64,000 nt of DNA from Thalassotalea sediminis (GTDB lineage: Bacteria > Pseudomonadota > Gammaproteobacteria > Enterobacterales > Alteromonadaceae). The stretch is from NCBI RefSeq assembly GCF_030295915.1, contig NZ_AP027361.1:3038001-3102000 (forward strand), written 5' to 3'. The notes below the pieces were generated by a model, which ran no database searches, was not told the DNA's origin, and saw only the letters and a program-made list of their open reading frames with translations. Shown piece by piece: positions 7,853-16,359 of this stretch; positions within the stretch are counted from its first letter, which is position 1, and every line of letters starts with the position of its first letter. A program made the position numbers and the translations under genes.

Positions 7853-10800
7853 TAGCTTGTTACCTTAGTTGACGTAGTTTCTGCATTTTTATTAAATACA
7901 TGCCTAATATCTTCTTTAATCAAGTATAACGCTGGTATTAAAAATAGCGTTATTACTGTGGCAAATACAATACCAAAACCTAGTGAGATCGCCATAGGAA
8001 TAATGAATTGCGCTTGAAGGCTGGTTTCAAAATACAACGGGAATATCCCAAAAAATGTTGTAAGTGATGTCAATAATATCGCTCTAAATCGTTGCGTGCC
8101 TGCTTGGCAAACGACATCGATCATCTTCATTCCTGATGCTTTCGCTTTATTGATAAAATCAACCATAATCAAACTATCATTAACCACTACGCCCGTTAAA
8201 GCGATAAGGCCATACAGTGACATCATGTTAATGCTTTTACCCAAAATCCAATGCCCAATAATCGCACCAATAATGCCAAAAGGAATAACTGACATTATCA
8301 CAATTGGCTGAGTATATGATTTTGTCGGAATGGCAATAAGCACATAGATTAGAAACAATGCACCAATGGCAGCAAAACCAAGTTGTCTAAGAAAATCCTG
8401 TTGCTCTTTGCTCGCTCCCTCCACGCCGTATTGCACACTTGGATAATGAGATAATATGTCGGGAATAAACTTACCGTTCATTTCGGCGATAACTTTTCTA
8501 GATTCAACTTTTTCTGGGTCTATATCTGCTGATACAGTTATTGAACGTTTTTGGTTAATTCTTGTGATTGAAGAAAAGCCTCTTCCCATTGCAACATCAG
8601 CAACTTGGAAAAACGGAACAAGCTCACCACTTGGCGTTCTGATCCACATATTTTCAAGATCACTAATAGATAACCGATCTTCTTTCGGGTATCGTACCAT
8701 CACCTTGAGTTCATCTCGCCCACGCTGAATTCGTTGGGCTTCATCACCATAAAAGGCCTGACGAACTTGTCTAGCAAGATCTGATAATGTAATGCCCAAC
8801 ACTTGTGCTTCAGGTTTAATGCTCAGTTGTATTTCTTGGCTACCACGACTAAATGAATTGCGGATATCAAATACACCATCATAGCCAGACAACTTATCTT
8901 GAATTTCAAGCGCAGCAGCTTCGAGTTGTGCATCGTTTTTACCTGTCAATTGAAATTCAATCGCCGCACCACCACCAACATTTGTACCGGCAAAAAACCT
9001 TAGTTCCTTAGTTCCTGCAATTTCGCCAATTTCTTCACGCCACATGCGTTCAACTTCATAAGCATCCAAGTTTCTCTTTTCGGCCTTTACTAACTCCAAT
9101 ACAAACGTCGCTTGAGTATTTCCTTGGGTAAACACCATGGTATGTTTAAGAAAACTAACACCGTCTACTTTGTGTTGCTCAGATAACGTTTCTATAGCGT
9201 TTACAATACGTTCAATGGCTTTATTACGCTCTGCCGCTGGAGTTCCATCTACCATGGTGATATTGCCTTGAATAAAATCACTCGGAATATTTGGAAAGAC
9301 TTCGAGCTTCACCCATGACCCTACGATCAACGACACCGAAACCAGTAACAAAGCAACGAACGACGCCATGGTGTTATAGCGATATTGTAATGCTTTACGT
9401 AATCTTGGTTGATAAATATGGTGAATAAAATGTTCTAACTTTTCTTTAAAGCGTATTTGAAAGCGTTCAAATCTATTCGCTGTTTTTTCATCAAGAGGAG
9501 TGTATTTCATATGTGCCAAATGTGACGGCAGTATCCACTTTGACTCTATTAATGAAAAAATTAAACAAAAGGTAACAACTAATGCGATAGCTCTAAAGAA
9601 AGCGGCAAATGTCGCATCAATCATTAATAAAGGTGCAAAGGCTGCAATGGTTGTAAGCACACCAAATGTTGCCGGCATAGCGACCCGTAATGTGCCGCGA
9701 ATAACATTATCCGTTGAATGTCCATATCGTTGTATTTCTGAATAGGCACTTTCGCCAATTACGATAGCGTCATCAACAACAATACCAAGTACCATAATAA
9801 ATGCGAAGAGACTCAGCATGTTAATTGAGACCGACCAATCTCCCATTAAAGGCATTAATAAAAAGGCCCCTAAAAAGCTAATGGGAATACCTAGCATTAC
9901 CCAAAATGCAATTTTTATGCGTAAAAATAGGGTTAATACACAAAAAACGAGCAAGGCCCCTAACATGAGATTGGATATCATCATATCAAGTCGCTCTGAC
10001 AGGTAATAAGACGTATCTCCCCAAACCGTTAGATGTGCTCCTTGCGGTAATTGTTTATTTTTCTCAACAACATAGCTTTTAACTTCTGCCGCTATTGCTA
10101 AGTCGTTTTGATCGCCAGTAGATTGCACCATAATACTAGTGGTGTTTTCACCGTCGAAGGTAGCAAAATCTTCAATTTCTACAAAACCATCAACAATATT
10201 CGCAACATCAGAGACTTTAACGCGCGTTCCATCGGTATTTGTTTTCAATACAATTTCTGCGAACTCTTTACCTGTGTACGCTTGACCTTTAGTGCGTAAT
10301 AAGATGTCGCCACCTTCAGAGCGAATTCGTCCACCGGGTAAATCAATTGAAGCTTTTCTAATCGCTTGTGTCACTTGATCAAACGTTAAATCATATTGTT
10401 GTAACTGTAATTCAGACAATTCAATACTAATTTCATAATCACGGCTGCCGACAACTTGTGCATTATTCACATTAGGCAACAACATAATTTCTTCACGTAT
10501 ATCTTGCGCCAAGTTTTGCCTCGCACGACGCGACATACTGCCACTGACAGAAAGCCACATTACTTGGCCTTTAAACTCTTGTTTAGTGATAATTGGTTTT
10601 TCAGTTTGTTCAGGAAGCGTCGTAATTGCATCGACTTGCATTTGCACTTCATCGAGTTTCTCAGACATAGATACACCCGATTGCAACTCGATGGTTACAA
10701 TAGCAATGCCTTCTTGAGCTCGTGCAGTAATACGTTTTATACCGTCAATATCTTCCAAAGACTCTTCTATTTTTAATACAACAGCCTCTTCAACCTCTTC

Positions 10801-10992
10801 AGGCGATGCGCCTAAATGTGGCACCATCACTTGAATACTATTTGGATTAAAGTCAGGAAACATTTTCTTATTGATGGATTGATAAGAGAAAAATCCTGCA
10901 ATCAAAATAAACGCCATCAATAAATTAGCGGCAACACCATTACGTGCAAACCAAGCAATAGTGCCAGTGTGATATTTTTGCTCCTGAGACAT
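7852..10992 (-). CDS. RND-family efflux pump inner-membrane transporter
   Basis: 1046 residues, the usual length for HAE1/AcrB-type RND transporters. An N-terminal TM helix (NLLMAFILIAGFFSY) is followed by porter subdomains, then TM helices 2-6. TM4 holds the proton-relay Asp pair in GIVVDDAIVIGE. The second half repeats the plan, with TVVNDSLIMVDF-like helices near the end (seen here as GVVVNDSLIMVDFINKA). PHLGASPEEVEEAVV near residue 60 is typical of the family. It works with the periplasmic adaptor encoded just upstream (1-bp overlap); no outer-membrane TolC-type channel gene is in the cluster. Substrates (drugs, lipids or metabolites) cannot be read from sequence. Confidence 0.93.
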   Translation of the reverse strand: MSQEQKYHTGTIAWFARNGVAANLLMAFILIAGFFSYQSINKKMFPDFNPNSIQVMVPHLGASPEEVEEAVVLKIEESLEDIDGIKRITARAQEGIAIVTIELQSGVSMSEKLDEVQMQVDAITTLPEQTEKPIITKQEFKGQVMWLSVSGSMSRRARQNLAQDIREEIMLLPNVNNAQVVGSRDYEISIELSELQLQQYDLTFDQVTQAIRKASIDLPGGRIRSEGGDILLRTKGQAYTGKEFAEIVLKTNTDGTRVKVSDVANIVDGFVEIEDFATFDGENTTSIMVQSTGDQNDLAIAAEVKSYVVEKNKQLPQGAHLTVWGDTSYYLSERLDMMISNLMLGALLVFCVLTLFLRIKIAFWVMLGIPISFLGAFLLMPLMGDWSVSINMLSLFAFIMVLGIVVDDAIVIGESAYSEIQRYGHSTDNVIRGTLRVAMPATFGVLTTIAAFAPLLMIDATFAAFFRAIALVVTFCLIFSLIESKWILPSHLAHMKYTPLDEKTANRFERFQIRFKEKLEHFIHHIYQPRLRKALQYRYNTMASFVALLLVSVSLIVGSWVKLEVFPNIPSDFIQGNITMVDGTPAAERNKAIERIVNAIETLSEQHKVDGVSFLKHTMVFTQGNTQATFVLELVKAEKRNLDAYEVERMWREEIGEIAGTKELRFFAGTNVGGGAAIEFQLTGKNDAQLEAAALEIQDKLSGYDGVFDIRNSFSRGSQEIQLSIKPEAQVLGITLSDLARQVRQAFYGDEAQRIQRGRDELKVMVRYPKEDRLSISDLENMWIRTPSGELVPFFQVADVAMGRGFSSITRINQKRSITVSADIDPEKVESRKVIAEMNGKFIPDILSHYPSVQYGVEGASKEQQDFLRQLGFAAIGALFLIYVLIAIPTKSYTQPIVIMSVIPFGIIGAIIGHWILGKSINMMSLYGLIALTGVVVNDSLIMVDFINKAKASGMKMIDVVCQAGTQRFRAILLTSLTTFFGIFPLYFETSLQAQFIIPMAISLGFGIVFATVITLFLIPALYLIKEDIRHVFNKNAETTSTKVTS

Positions 10993-12209
10993 TATTCGCC
11001 TCCCGCAGCTTCAATCTCATCAATACGCAATGTCATCCCTTCAATAGGCGACGACAATTTAGTTGTTATCAATCTCATCGACAAATCAATATCGTCTTGC
11101 GTATAGCTATTATTGACATCTGAATACAGTACATTGATTGGTTGAATATGCAGCTTATTGTCTTCGCTCACTAAATAAACCGTATTTGCGCCGTTAATAG
11201 CTGATCTTGGTATCGTAATTATATCGTGTTGCATTTTACCTTTAATTTCAGCTTCAACAAAGGTACCAATGCGCAGTACTTTATGTGAAGTGTCGGTATC
11301 AATAGCATAAGGATCATTTACCTGCGCAATAACATACTGCACACGATTTTGCCTATTAACGACCCCTTCTCCCCTAGTAATCGAACTTTTCCATATAAGT
11401 GAGTGCTCACCAATCTTCGTAGTCAATGTTACTTCTGCACCTTCTGTTGCCGTTTCACCTACTTTGGGTAGCGCTAAAAACAATGCATCTTGAAGCTTTA
11501 TAGGCAACCTAACTTCCGCATAATCAACAGCAAAAGCATTTGCTAACATACTGCCCATAGACACATACTGGCCAATATCCGCCTGCTTTTTATCGATAAG
11601 CAAGTCATATGGCGCAATAATTTTTGTTTTCGCTAATTGATATTCCGCTTGCTCAACATTCGCTTTCGCTGCTGCCAATTCAGCTTTCGCTTTTTTCAGC
11701 TGTGGTGTTCTCAATGCAATAACAGGCGCCTTATCTAGCGATTTACCTGATAATAACCACTCTTCTTTAGCTTGTTCAACGCGAGCTTGCTCTTCTAGCA
11801 AGCTTGCATGTGCTGTATCTAAACGAGACCTCGCCTGTATCAACGCCACTCGATAACTAATGTCATCAATAGCAAGTATTTGCTCTCCTTTTTTAAAAAA
11901 ACCGCCAACATTAAATTTACTAGATACATCAATAATTTGCCCACTCACTTCGGAAACAAGATTACTTTGCGTGCGAGGTAAAACATTACCTTGAGAGTGA
12001 ATATTGAAAATAACATCTTCTTTTTTTAAGGCCTGTACCTGAACGAGTGGTGGTTTTACTTCGACGGGTTTCTTCGCAGGTTTAGGAGCCAGAACGGCCA
12101 TTAAGATCAGAAAAAACAAACCCGCTAGAATAATAGCAATAGGTAATAACACATAACGTAATCGCACCGTACGAGGCGCACGTTGCGGAGTTTTAGGCTC
12201 AGTAGACAT
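10992..12209 (-). CDS. RND efflux periplasmic adaptor (membrane fusion protein, HlyD/AcrA family)
   Basis: 405 residues from the ATG at 12209; an in-frame TTG at 12275 would add 22 residues but has no support. It has a short cytoplasmic tail, a TM anchor (RYVLLPIAIILAGLFFLILM), then the barrel-sandwich half motif SEVSGQIIDVSSKFNVGGFFKKG. A long alpha-hairpin (about residues 115-190) rich in Ala, Gln, Glu and Lys follows, then the second lipoyl half IIAPYDLLIDKKQADIG and beta-barrel. It links the RND pump to an outer-membrane channel. It is the first gene of the run adaptor, pump, sugar dehydrogenase, kinase. The N-terminus lacks a lipobox, so it is TM-anchored rather than lipidated. Confidence 0.9.
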   Translation of the reverse strand: MSTEPKTPQRAPRTVRLRYVLLPIAIILAGLFFLILMAVLAPKPAKKPVEVKPPLVQVQALKKEDVIFNIHSQGNVLPRTQSNLVSEVSGQIIDVSSKFNVGGFFKKGEQILAIDDISYRVALIQARSRLDTAHASLLEEQARVEQAKEEWLLSGKSLDKAPVIALRTPQLKKAKAELAAAKANVEQAEYQLAKTKIIAPYDLLIDKKQADIGQYVSMGSMLANAFAVDYAEVRLPIKLQDALFLALPKVGETATEGAEVTLTTKIGEHSLIWKSSITRGEGVVNRQNRVQYVIAQVNDPYAIDTDTSHKVLRIGTFVEAEIKGKMQHDIITIPRSAINGANTVYLVSEDNKLHIQPINVLYSDVNNSYTQDDIDLSMRLITTKLSSPIEGMTLRIDEIEAAGGE

Positions 12210-12316
12210 AAAACACTCTAATATTAGGAATAATTTAACTCTGCTTATTATTCGCTTGAGGAGTGAAAATATCAATTAATTTAAGAAGATAATTACAAAA
12301 TGTACATTAGAAAAGG

Positions 12317-12697
12317 TTAAGTAACTTTGGTAAATTTTGCCCAAGACAATAATAAGTGACGAAAATCGTCAACTCCACAACTCACCCCGTCTTGAAAATC
12401 AAACTGTAAGGCATCTGCAGTCAGGTTATCGGGCATAACAATTTCACCATTTAGCATAACATTCATATTTACAATGGCGTCATCTCGGTTAATCGTCAAC
12501 GAATACTCATTCCCGGTTACAATAAGCTCTTGTTCCACACCATTTGATACCGCATCTACAGCAGCCAACACGCTAGATAGTTTATCAATGTCATGGCCAA
12601 TTTCTGTTTCAAGCCATGGCCCTAATAGTTGATGTTCTAATGAAAACTTGGCTCTCGCCTGACCCGTAATAGGATCATCAATAAACTCGTATTCCAT
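12317..12697 (-). CDS. yacL: UPF0231 family protein YacL
   Basis: 126 residues from the ATG at 12697; a longer frame reaches 12805, but homologues begin with M-[DE]-YEF, as MEYEFIDDPITG does here. It matches E. coli YacL along its length: start MEYEF, the EHQLLGPWLE segment, the GNEYSLTI strand and the end CGVDDFRHLL. Function is unknown; the protein is small, acidic and probably cytoplasmic. In E. coli yacL sits right after acnB; here acnB is about 3.7 kb away on the other strand with four genes between, so the neighbourhood is kept only loosely. The ribosome binding site is weak. Confidence 0.8.
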   Translation of the reverse strand: MEYEFIDDPITGQARAKFSLEHQLLGPWLETEIGHDIDKLSSVLAAVDAVSNGVEQELIVTGNEYSLTINRDDAIVNMNVMLNGEIVMPDNLTADALQFDFQDGVSCGVDDFRHLLLSWAKFTKVT

Positions 12698-12940
12698 TGC
12701 CAACTCACACGTTGAAAGAATTAATATAAGTATAGAAGAAAACCAACACAATCGCGTTATTTTGCTTTCCGTCACTTGCTGTAAAGCGTGTAGTATTTTA
12801 ACCAATTTAACCGTAAAAGGCAGTAGTTAAAGTCTAACCGACTATTTTATAGACAGTTAATAACTTATTATTACTTCAGGTGGAACAAAACGAGGCATTA
12901 AGGGTCTATTGAAGAGTCTTCATTAGAGAATACTGTAATT

Positions 12941-13687
12941 GTGTTAAAAGGAATTTCCCCCGCTTTATGGCTTTCAATCGTTGTACATATCGCATTACTT
13001 GTAATGTTGAATCAAACGAAGATTTCGACATCAAATGTTCAAACAAAAACAACACCGATTAAAAGCTTTTTATACCAAGCTCCTGTTGCAGAACAAGTAA
13101 GTAATGCAGAATTAAACAAAGAACCAGTGCATAAAACATTACCAGTTGATCCAGATTATACTGTTAATACAAAGAAAAAAATTGGCGAAGAAATATCCCA
13201 ACAAGTTAACAAACCAGTCGAAACAATCGAGCAAAAACCTTCAACGACAAATGTTAAAGCCGTAACCGACAGTAAAGAATCAAACTTACTATCCAATAAA
13301 AAAGTATTAGAGAGTGCGCTAAGCACAAAAACATTTACTGCCATTGATGCAATCAATAAAAAGCGTGACCAAGCAATGTTCGATAGTCTTACACAACAAG
13401 ATACCGGCAATGCAAAGGGCTCCATTTTTAACCCTAAGCCTACACTTGTTCCCCACTCTACCGCGGTAATGAGTGAAGATGAGAAACGTAAAAATGCTAC
13501 GCAAACACTTGGCGGCGGCATAAAAATGATAAAAGGAGACAACGGCACTTGTTTTGTCGAACGCGATCTAACGTCTATCGGCATGGATGGCTTAACGTCA
13601 CGGGAGGGCTTTAATTGTGGTCCCTCAGAATTCGACAAGGCATTTAAATCACACATGAAAAAGCTGAAAAAGAAAATGGGGAAGTAA
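12941..13687 (+). CDS. Hypothetical membrane-anchored protein with a long linker (TonB-like layout)
   Basis: 248 residues starting at a GTG. A single N-terminal TM segment (ALWLSIVVHIALLVML, about residues 8-23) puts the rest in the periplasm. Residues about 30-190 are low-complexity, rich in Lys, Thr, Ser and Gln and probably disordered. The C-terminal 60 residues look folded, with two cysteines (CFVERDL and FNCGPSEF) that could form a disulfide, then a Lys-rich tail (MKKLKKKMGK). The N-terminal layout, including the SIVVH start of the helix, recalls TonB and TolA, but no TonB C-terminal domain is visible. I do not recognise the family. It is followed after 327 bp by a CsgG-like lipoprotein on the same strand. 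Confidence 0.6.
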   Translation: MLKGISPALWLSIVVHIALLVMLNQTKISTSNVQTKTTPIKSFLYQAPVAEQVSNAELNKEPVHKTLPVDPDYTVNTKKKIGEEISQQVNKPVETIEQKPSTTNVKAVTDSKESNLLSNKKVLESALSTKTFTAIDAINKKRDQAMFDSLTQQDTGNAKGSIFNPKPTLVPHSTAVMSEDEKRKNATQTLGGGIKMIKGDNGTCFVERDLTSIGMDGLTSREGFNCGPSEFDKAFKSHMKKLKKKMGK

Positions 13688-14014
13688 AATTACTAACCTT
13701 CTCAATACACTTATAATCGCTTAATAACGTTATTGAAAAGTTTCCGCTTGATGGTAAAGATACTTTTGTCGATTCGATAAATACTAAGCGGGAATAAAGA
13801 AAATACTTTCCAATGATGTTCCAAATAGTTTCCCTATAAAAAATGACTTTATAACCTTGTTTTACTACGATTTATTATCATAAATTTTGCTAAAAAAAAT
13901 ACTGGCGATTAAGTGGTTAATAAGGCTAATATAGACGCAGTAGAATTGGGCGCGTTCATTGTTGTTCAGCGAAAGCCCCCGAAAGCTATAGGAAGAATAA
14001 TTAACGGAGCTATT
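13688..14014. other. 327-bp intergenic region upstream of the CsgG-like gene
   Basis: No gene is supported. A frame opening with GTG at 13913 runs into the lipoprotein gene, but the lipoprotein's own signal peptide begins at 14015. Visible structure includes TTCCGCTT near 13740 pairing with AAGCGGGAA near 13789, and a 10-bp-spaced direct repeat GAAAGC-cccc-GAAAGC just before the ribosome binding site (ACGGAGC). The leader may hold a promoter, but I could not choose one with confidence. Confidence 0.4.
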
Positions 14015-14815
14015 ATGAAAAAAATTCTTAGTACAATGATGTTATCACTAGCAATGGGTGCTGGACTATCAGGTTGTATGAGTACAGGACCTACTATGGG
14101 TGGTTCATCAGGCAATACAGTATCTGGAGGTGCTGCTGGTGGCTCTGCATCGGGTCAAAACAGTGCGTTAGAAAACTGTACTGAAACGCTAGGTACATTA
14201 TCAATATTTGAAGACACTCATGAAGATTGGTGGGGGTATTATCGACGTCATTATCCAAACCTTGGTAGTACCATTCCTGTTCTGCGCACGATGATTCAGC
14301 AATCAAACTGTTTTGTGCTAGTTGAACGCGGTAAAGCGATGAGTTCAATGACGAAAGAACGTGAATTAATGAACTCTGGTGAGCTTCGCACTAATAGCAA
14401 CTTTGGTAAAGGTCAATTAGTTGCAGCTGATTATACCATGCAACCTTCTATTCAATTTAGCGAAAAAGGAACTGGTGGTTTAGGCGGCCTTGTTGGTGGC
14501 ATAGGCGGTTTCTTGCTTGGTGGTGCGAAGAGCAATGAGGCAGCAACAACATTACTTTTAGTTGATAACCGCTCAGGCGTACAGGTTTCTTCATCAGTAG
14601 GTAATGCTCAAAACTGGGACTTCAAAGCATTTGGTCTTGGTTTCTTTGGAGCACTAGTAGGTGCTGGTGGCTACAGTGATACACCTGAAGGTAAGGTAAT
14701 TACTGCTGCGTTTGCAGATTCATATAACCACATGGTTAAATCACTACGTAACTACAAAGCACAACAAGTAGAAGGTGGTTTAGGTAAAGGTGGTAAGCTT
14801 ACTGTAGGCGGATAA
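14015..14815 (+). CDS. CsgG/HfaB-like outer-membrane lipoprotein
   Basis: 266 residues from the ATG at 14015, preceded by ACGGAGC. A lipoprotein signal peptide MKKILSTMMLSLAMGAG ends in the lipobox LSGC; lipid would be added at Cys21. A Gly/Ser-rich linker follows (about 22-50). The folded part has the CsgG-like run CFVLVERGKAMSSMTKERELMNSGELR and then ADYTMQPSIQF, matching the pattern of CsgG, HfaB and related curli or holdfast secretion lipoproteins. A Gly-rich hydrophobic segment (GGLVGGIGGFLLGG) could be membrane-inserting. No curli subunit genes (csgA, csgB) or csgE/csgF are nearby, so the exported substrate, if any, is unknown. A longer upstream start at 13913 is rejected. Confidence 0.75.
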   Translation: MKKILSTMMLSLAMGAGLSGCMSTGPTMGGSSGNTVSGGAAGGSASGQNSALENCTETLGTLSIFEDTHEDWWGYYRRHYPNLGSTIPVLRTMIQQSNCFVLVERGKAMSSMTKERELMNSGELRTNSNFGKGQLVAADYTMQPSIQFSEKGTGGLGGLVGGIGGFLLGGAKSNEAATTLLLVDNRSGVQVSSSVGNAQNWDFKAFGLGFFGALVGAGGYSDTPEGKVITAAFADSYNHMVKSLRNYKAQQVEGGLGKGGKLTVGG

Positions 14816-14832
14816 GCAGTAGCGTTAGAACA

Positions 14833-14869
14833 TTGCATTATCTGTACGCCCTTCGTGCAGATAATGCAA
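14833..14869. terminator. 16-bp stem hairpin between convergent genes
   Basis: TTGCATTATCTGTACG pairs with CGTGCAGATAATGCAA across a 5-base loop, with one T-G wobble. It lies 17 bp after the CsgG-like gene and 5 bp after the LysE-family gene (opposite strand). Neither side has a strong T-run, so it may act as a 3'-end stabiliser or weak bidirectional terminator. Confidence 0.6.
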
Positions 14870-14874
14870 ACAAC

Positions 14875-15477
14875 TTACGTATATAATGTCGACTCTATCA
14901 TTGGGATAATAGACAAAACTAAAACTAATGCCATTAATCGATTAAACCAAGTTACCATTCTCGGTTTATTCAATATCGACTGCATCCCTAGCCCTACACT
15001 TAACCAGAAAAATGAGCAAGGCAACCCAAAAATCAAAAACGCGGCAGCAATTGAAAATACGTCTGAGCTAGCACTGTTAGATACTGAAGAAAAAGCAATA
15101 ACAGCGCTTACTGCCATAACCCAAGCCTTCGGGTTAAACCACTGAAATAACGCCGCTTGCATGAACGTAAAAGGTCTTTTCTTTTCTTGTGCAGAAAGTT
15201 GAGTAGAAAGTGTGGCAATTTTATATGCTAAAAACAGTAAGTACAAAATACCAATACTTTTAATTAAGATATATAACTGCGGATATTGCTTAAATAACGC
15301 CACTAAGCCAAAGCCAACGCCAATAACCATAACAGGAAAGCCAATATTGATCCCCAAGACATGAGGTAAGCTTTTACGAAAACCGTGATTTACGCCTGAG
15401 GTAAGTAACATCACATTATTTGGGCCAGGCGTACCTGATGACGATATAACAAAAAGAGCAAGTGCGAGTAATTCCAT
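14875..15477 (-). CDS. LysE/RhtB family amino-acid exporter
   Basis: 200 residues from the ATG at 15477, which has GGA about 7 bases upstream; a TTG at 15483 is possible. The N-terminus carries the family signature SSSGTPGPNNVMLLTSGVNHGFRKS, a helix-break motif conserved in RhtB-type permeases. About six TM segments follow, among them VMVIGVGFGLVALF, LYLLFLAYKIATL, AWVMAVSAVIAF and VFSIAAAFLIFGLPC. It is predicted to export an amino acid or a derivative across the inner membrane by proton exchange. Sequence does not reveal which one. It is monocistronic, convergent with the CsgG-like gene. Confidence 0.88.
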   Translation of the reverse strand: MELLALALFVISSSGTPGPNNVMLLTSGVNHGFRKSLPHVLGINIGFPVMVIGVGFGLVALFKQYPQLYILIKSIGILYLLFLAYKIATLSTQLSAQEKKRPFTFMQAALFQWFNPKAWVMAVSAVIAFSSVSNSASSDVFSIAAAFLIFGLPCSFFWLSVGLGMQSILNKPRMVTWFNRLMALVLVLSIIPMIESTLYT

Positions 15478-15740
15478 TCTCAAATCCAGCGGTGGTTAAC
15501 ATTAGGTCATACAATAAACCAACACCTGACAATCTAACATATACAAAAAACTAAAAATAAAACCTATACAGTTTGTATTTTATAAACAATATACGCATAA
15601 AGCGTTTAAAATGAATTACGATTTTAACAATGACGCTACTTGCATGTAGCTTATTAGTGAATGCAAGAAAACATCCCCTAAACTACGAATTAAAATCAAT
15701 GTTTCGACACTAAGCCGTTAAACACTTGCTAAGAAATTAA

Positions 15741-15989
15741 TTACTTATGCGAATTGGTATCAGGCCAACGAAAACCATGAAAAACATTTAAATACATAGC
15801 TTCAACTTTTGTTCTCGCCCATGGTGTTCTACGAAGAAACTTTAAACTAGACTTAATTGAAGGGTCATTGTTAAAGCAACGAATATCAACGTTTTCTCCC
15901 ATCGCTTTCCACCCTATTTTCTCGACTAATTCATTTAAAATAGCTTCTAGCGTTTTGCCGTGTAATGGATTGTTCGACTGATGATTCAT
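15741..15989 (-). CDS. VF530 family (DUF2132) DNA-binding-like protein
   Basis: 82 residues from the ATG at 15989, six bases after AAGAG; the ATG at 15995 abuts that AAGAG and cannot use it. The sequence carries the full VF530 signature: [46 protein letters not shown] and KVEAMYL. The Vibrio fischeri member has a known structure with a helical fold suggesting nucleic-acid binding, but the cellular role is unknown. It is monocistronic. No partner gene is obvious. Confidence 0.85.
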   Translation of the reverse strand: MNHQSNNPLHGKTLEAILNELVEKIGWKAMGENVDIRCFNNDPSIKSSLKFLRRTPWARTKVEAMYLNVFHGFRWPDTNSHK

Positions 15990-16359
15990 GAACATCTCTT
16001 AAAAAGGTTAGTCACTTAACAGAGTAACTATTATAACACTGAATATCAGGCCACGAATACGCTCACAATGCAGCAACCCTGCATTTCAAAAACTCAAGTG
16101 GAAAAAATAATGAATTGTTCTAAATTTAAGTGACTTAATAATAAGCGCACGTGATGACGCTGTTTAGGTCGTATGAGTTGCAATGTATTGTGGATAATAT
16201 CACCATTATAATTAGAGTTTCTATTAACTATAAATGTGATGAATGGTGTTTATTGCCACAAGGGATTCGAAGTAAGGCAAAAATCAGGTAAACTATAGGC
16301 AATTAATTGTCTGCTGATTACACGTTATTGGCAAATTAAAAAGCTAAAGAGAGTATTAA
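15990..16359. other. 370-bp intergenic region upstream of acnB
   Basis: No gene is supported. It holds the acnB leader and promoter. A perfect -10-like TATAAT sits at 16207-16212, but no good -35 lies at 16-18 bp, and a second weak candidate (TTCGAA-17-TAAACT) lies nearer the gene, so no promoter is called. The acnB ribosome binding site is AAAGAGAG just before 16360. Confidence 0.4.

Noticed and set aside
13913..14014. Upstream GTG start that extends the CsgG-like lipoprotein by 34 residues
   Set aside because: It would bury the signal peptide and lipobox. The ATG at 14015 has a ribosome binding site and begins a standard lipoprotein signal.
13880..14014. Cyclic-di-GMP riboswitch ahead of the CsgG-like gene
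   Set aside because: The GAAA-containing stretches looked suggestive, but the conserved CGCAAAGCC core and flanking helices are missing.
14855..15145. Plus-strand frame overlapping the LysE-family gene
   Set aside because: It is antisense to a clear permease and starts inside the convergent hairpin.
15990..16359. CRP-like site (TGTGATGAATGG) before acnB
   Set aside because: Only one half-site matches; the second half lacks TCACA.
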